From: a bacterium
GTDB lineage: Bacteria; Armatimonadota; Fimbriimonadia; Fimbriimonadales; GBS-DC
Reading direction: 5' to 3'
Assembly (NCBI GenBank): GCA_029335935.2
Contig: JARJMV020000108.1
Coordinates: 1 to 5,447 of the forward strand
DNA length: 5,447 bases
Shown: in pieces, positions 5,218 to 5,447 of the stretch
Position numbering within the stretch: the first letter of the stretch is position 1
How the letters are laid out: each line of letters begins with the position of its first letter
Made by a program: the position numbers and the translations under genes
The notes under the pieces: generated by a model
Told to the model about the DNA's origin: nothing
Database searches by the model: none
The model's input: the letters and a program-made list of their open reading frames with translations, nothing else

Positions 5218-5447
5218 GAGAGAGGTGCGTTGCCCCTGCGTGGGGATGCGCCCTCACCTTCAGGGCGCGAGAGTTATGTTGGGCACAACTCGCCTACGGC
5301 GCCGAGCGAACGCGAACCGACGCACTGTAATCACTCCCTCGACTTTGCGATTGCCATACTCAACCGAGAATCTCTGTGCAGGCAGAAATCGGTTTGCGAC
5401 CCACACTTCCTAACCCCTGAGGGGGTTCGAAAAATCGCCCTTCTTGC
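5218..5447. other. Non-coding region upstream of argG with several inverted repeats
   Basis: I find no convincing gene in these 230 bases. Visible structure: arms GCGCCCT (5248-5254) and AGGGCGC (5262-5268) with a 7-base loop; CCCC/GGGG at 5233-5245; AACCGA (5362-5367) and TCGGTT (5389-5394), enclosing a smaller TCTG/CAGA stem; and AACCCC (5412-5417) with GGGGTT (5422-5427) around a 4-base loop. None has a following T-run on either strand. On the minus strand one frame is open from the window edge to a TGA at 5331-5333 (38 residues), but the peptide is Arg- and Ser-rich and looks like nothing I know. The stretch lies upstream of the argG promoter, so it is not an argG leader. It may be the tail of an upstream unit or a dispersed intergenic repeat. 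Confidence 0.5.

Noticed and set aside
5412..5447. tRNA 3' half, suggested by GGGGGTTCGA
   Set aside because: The bases after TTCGA (AAAATCG) do not pair with GGGGG, there is no acceptor partner, and no anticodon arm is found upstream.
5331..5447. 3' end of a minus-strand gene entering from the right edge
   Set aside because: The frame stays open for only 38 residues and gives an Arg/Ser-rich peptide with no familiar ending. Too little is visible to call it.
5196..5447. Arginine-responsive riboswitch or T-box leader for argG
   Set aside because: The promoter lies downstream of this region, next to the start codon, so it would not be transcribed as the argG leader. No T-box or known aptamer motif was seen.

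Overview
The window reads as a chromosomal segment of a diderm bacterium, most likely of the phylum Armatimonadota (Fimbriimonadales-like). The best clue is the prepilin at 1079-1852. Its N-terminus ([20 protein letters not shown], then FPVFAQARE and a C-SN-RQ-A-QY-QDYDE stretch) and C-terminal H-X9-DG motif are the style of the large pseudopilin families of Armatimonadota and Planctomycetota. The placement is inferred from protein style, not from a marker gene. Two exported proteins, one resembling an outer-membrane beta-barrel and one LolA-like, fit a diderm envelope.

Layout. Bases 1-327 are non-coding and packed with palindromic repeats: a 38-bp tandem array, a lone inverted repeat, and a 51-bp-period array. 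A rightward gene follows at 353-1033 for a secreted, probable outer-membrane barrel protein. Its stop faces the stop of a leftward gene, and a strong 12-bp hairpin fills the 45-bp gap. Everything from 5170 down to 1079 lies on the minus strand: argG (argininosuccinate synthase), ppa (inorganic pyrophosphatase), a LolA-like exported protein, an ABC-2-type ATPase and the H-X9-DG prepilin. The gaps are 1, 28, 1 and 48 bp, so this could be one long operon or two or three overlapping units. Bases 5218-5447 hold no convincing gene, only several inverted repeats.

How the genes fit together. ArgG releases pyrophosphate and Ppa, encoded one base downstream, destroys it, so the first two genes form a biochemically sensible pair. 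The LolA-like protein and the ABC ATPase are coupled in the same way (TGA-G-ATG) and may share an envelope task, but no ABC permease is visible. A good sigma-70-type promoter lies immediately before argG and would give an almost leaderless mRNA. Its -10 region is embedded in an imperfect dyad, and a near-copy of its -10 block recurs before the LolA-like gene.

The coding content is ordinary. I do not see a new multi-gene system. The most unusual material is the repeat region at 1-327, where two hairpin families share a core and differ by paired, compensating changes in the stem, followed by the control region of argG.
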